In this document: piece by piece, positions 62,551 to 64,000 of the stretch
Numbering within the stretch: the stretch's first letter is position 1
Layout: each line of letters starts with the position of its first letter
NCBI GenBank assembly: GCA_965230275.1
Contig: CBDDKO010000002.1
Location: 2,046,001-2,110,000, forward strand
Direction of reading: 5' to 3'
Length of the DNA stretch: 64,000 nt
From: JAJRRS01 sp965230275
GTDB taxonomy: Bacteria; Planctomycetota; Phycisphaerae; Phycisphaerales; Phycisphaeraceae
The notes under the pieces: model-generated
Seen by the model: the letters and a program-made list of their open reading frames with translations, nothing else
What the model was told of the DNA's origin: nothing
Databases searched by the model: none
Program-made: the position numbers and the translations under genes

Positions 62551-64000
62551 TTACGAACGACGTCGGATAAGCATGAGACCGCCCAGGCCGAGCAAACTCA
62601 GGGCGGCGGGTTCGGGGATATTGGCAAGCGCGCTGGGCGGGGAGCCGGCGTTCCAGTTGTTCAGCACAATGTCCAGGTCCGCCAGCCCGACGAAGCCGTC
62701 ACCAGACGGATCACCTTCGGACCACTCGCCGGACGTGGCGCTCTGGTTCCAGTTGTTCAGCACGGTATCCAGGTCGCTTAGGCCAACGAACCCGTCGCCG
62801 TCGAGGTCGCCGGCTATCGCAGCAACGATCGACACGACGCCCGTGTTCAGCAGGTCGGATACGTCCCAGGCCAAGCCGGACGCCGGTGTGGGCAGGTTGA
62901 TCTGCGCGAAGCTGCCCACGGCCGAGCCGAAGTCAAGGAGGTCGAAGCTGTCGCCGAGTTGCAGGTCGCCGTGGCCGAGGACCTGCGTGATATCCAGCGT
63001 GCCCTGGGCGGTCAGTTGCCCCGCGACTTCCAGGCGGTCGTAGGTGCTCGTGTCCTGGATATCCAGCGCGAGTATGCCGCCGGCCTGCAACGTGAAGTCG
63101 CCGTCGACGCCGAACGTCTGGACACCGTCCACGGTGATCTGATCGACCGACGTCACGGTGAGGTTGTCGATCCCCGCGGCGTCGTTGTTCACCGCCAGGC
63201 CGACGAGCCCATCAAACTTGAACCGGTCGTCCAGCACGTACGCCTCAGCCAGCACGTCGCCGGTTGAAGGATCGGTGATGGAAAACGAGACGAATCCCGT
63301 CGTCGAATCGTGCTCGAGGTGGGTGTGGAGGATCGTGTCCTGCGGGAAGCTGCCGTTGAAGCTGCCGGTGCCGGCCTCAGCGAAGACGTTCTGGCGGTCG
63401 CCGTCGATGTTGGCGATCACGTCCACATACACACCGCTACCGCTGCCCTGCCCGGCGACGAGGCTGAGGCTGAACCAATTGTTGATGTCGCGGAAACCAA
63501 AGACCAACTTGTGGTCCATGGTCTGAGCGCTGTCGTCGCCGTAGCCGTCGAAGACGATGTCGGCTTCGATGATGTCCACGGCGCGCGAGGTATCCAGGGT
63601 GTTGGAGATCGCGACCGCCCCGGCAAACGGGCTGCCGCCGGGGTCGTTGGCGTAGTCGATGTCGGGGTTGGTCTGGAAGAGCATCTGCGACTCGCCGGTC
63701 AGCGCCGGTTCGCTCGGTTCGCTGCTGGTGCCGTCCGCGCCGCTGATCTCGAAGCGCACATCGTTGCCGGTCGAGCCCAGGTCGTGGAACGACCAGTCGG
63801 GCATGAGGCCCGTGGCGGCGTTGTTCTCAAACGCCACACCGGGGGTAAACGATTCGAAGTCTTCACTTGTGATGGTGGGCGGTACGCCGGGCGTGGGCGG
63901 CTGAAGTTCCTGGCCGACCCGGATCGTCCCGCCGGATTCTACGGTGACGTTGCCGTAAACGGTGCCTGCGCCGTGCAACAAACCCGTACTCTCGACGACC
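62551..64000 (-). CDS. PEP-CTERM protein, paralogue of the GH16 protein (N-terminus outside window)
   Basis: Only the C-terminal 480 or so residues are in the window; the frame is open to the edge, so the ATG at 63981 is internal. The visible part matches the neighbouring GH16 protein almost residue for residue from V-E-S-T-G-L-L-H-G-A-G-T-V-Y-G to the dockerin-like repeats (N-N-W-N-A-G-S-P-P), but its sorting tail (IPEPAALSLLGLGGLMLIRRRS) differs. Whether it also has a GH16 catalytic domain cannot be seen. It lies 17-20 bp upstream of the GH16 gene on the same strand. Confidence 0.85.
   Translation of the reverse strand, partial: VVESTGLLHGAGTVYGNVTVESGGTIRVGQELQPPTPGVPPTITSEDFESFTPGVAFENNAATGLMPDWSFHDLGSTGNDVRFEISGADGTSSEPSEPALTGESQMLFQTNPDIDYANDPGGSPFAGAVAISNTLDTSRAVDIIEADIVFDGYGDDSAQTMDHKLVFGFRDINNWFSLSLVAGQGSGSGVYVDVIANIDGDRQNVFAEAGTGSFNGSFPQDTILHTHLEHDSTTGFVSFSITDPSTGDVLAEAYVLDDRFKFDGLVGLAVNNDAAGIDNLTVTSVDQITVDGVQTFGVDGDFTLQAGGILALDIQDTSTYDRLEVAGQLTAQGTLDITQVLGHGDLQLGDSFDLLDFGSAVGSFAQINLPTPASGLAWDVSDLLNTGVVSIVAAIAGDLDGDGFVGLSDLDTVLNNWNQSATSGEWSEGDPSGDGFVGLADLDIVLNNWNAGSPPSALANIPEPAALSLLGLGGLMLIRRRS

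Noticed and set aside
53375..62825. Repeated DNA blocks near the ends of PEP-CTERM genes as a possible mobile repeat
   Set aside because: The similarity follows the coding frame of the dockerin-like module and stops with it, so it is a protein-level repeat.

Overview
The window looks like the chromosome of a high-GC, probably marine or particle-associated planctomycete, most likely of the Phycisphaerae. This is inference from gene content: Gfo/Idh/MocA oxidoreductases with twin-arginine leaders, a DUF1080 protein, several sulfatases, and large secreted proteins that end in a two-repeat dockerin-like module plus a PEP-CTERM tail. No rRNA or CRISPR array was seen. One tRNA was found.

Layout. 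(1) 1-2405, minus strand: the start of an acylphosphatase gene, an S41 peptidase and a YebC/TACO1 protein. (2) 2605-9093, plus strand: an MFS permease, then a tight operon of DUF1080, Gfo/Idh/MocA, ApbE, a second Gfo/Idh/MocA and a membrane protein with one CxxCH motif; this suggests oxidative sugar catabolism. (3) 9167-10168: an IS4/IS5-type insertion sequence. (4) 10352-27932: a genomic island inserted in the 3' end of tRNA-Gly(TCC), bounded by 45-bp direct repeats (42/45 identical). It carries a hipBA toxin-antitoxin pair; a type I restriction-modification operon in which hsdS and hsdR are separated by a HEPN-like protein, a RecQ helicase with a C-terminal phosphoribosyltransferase-like segment and a DprA-like protein; a pRiA4b Orf3-like gene with two unknown genes; and a wrecked primase/integrase gene next to the tRNA. 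(5) 27962-28808: debris on the chromosomal side of the tRNA (integrase N-terminal fragment, RHS core fragment). (6) 28809-33470: an S9 peptidase, a sugar isomerase/epimerase-like TIM barrel and a decayed IS630 element. (7) 33559-64000: a polysaccharide-degradation region with a 1600-residue autotransporter-repeat protein, a XylR-like AraC regulator, GH30-like, GH128-like, GH9-like and GH16 enzymes, four sulfatases, an FAD oxidoreductase and a sodium:solute symporter.

How they may work together. Secreted sulfatases and glycosidases of the last region would desulfate and cut an algal-type sulfated polysaccharide, the symporter would import products, and the AraC-type regulator would sense a sugar. 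The most interesting candidate system is the extended type I RM operon at 12671-25845. Its genes overlap by 4 bp at almost every joint, so the HEPN, RecQ-PRTase and DprA proteins are probably made together with the RM enzyme and may act as a back-up or abortive defence arm.
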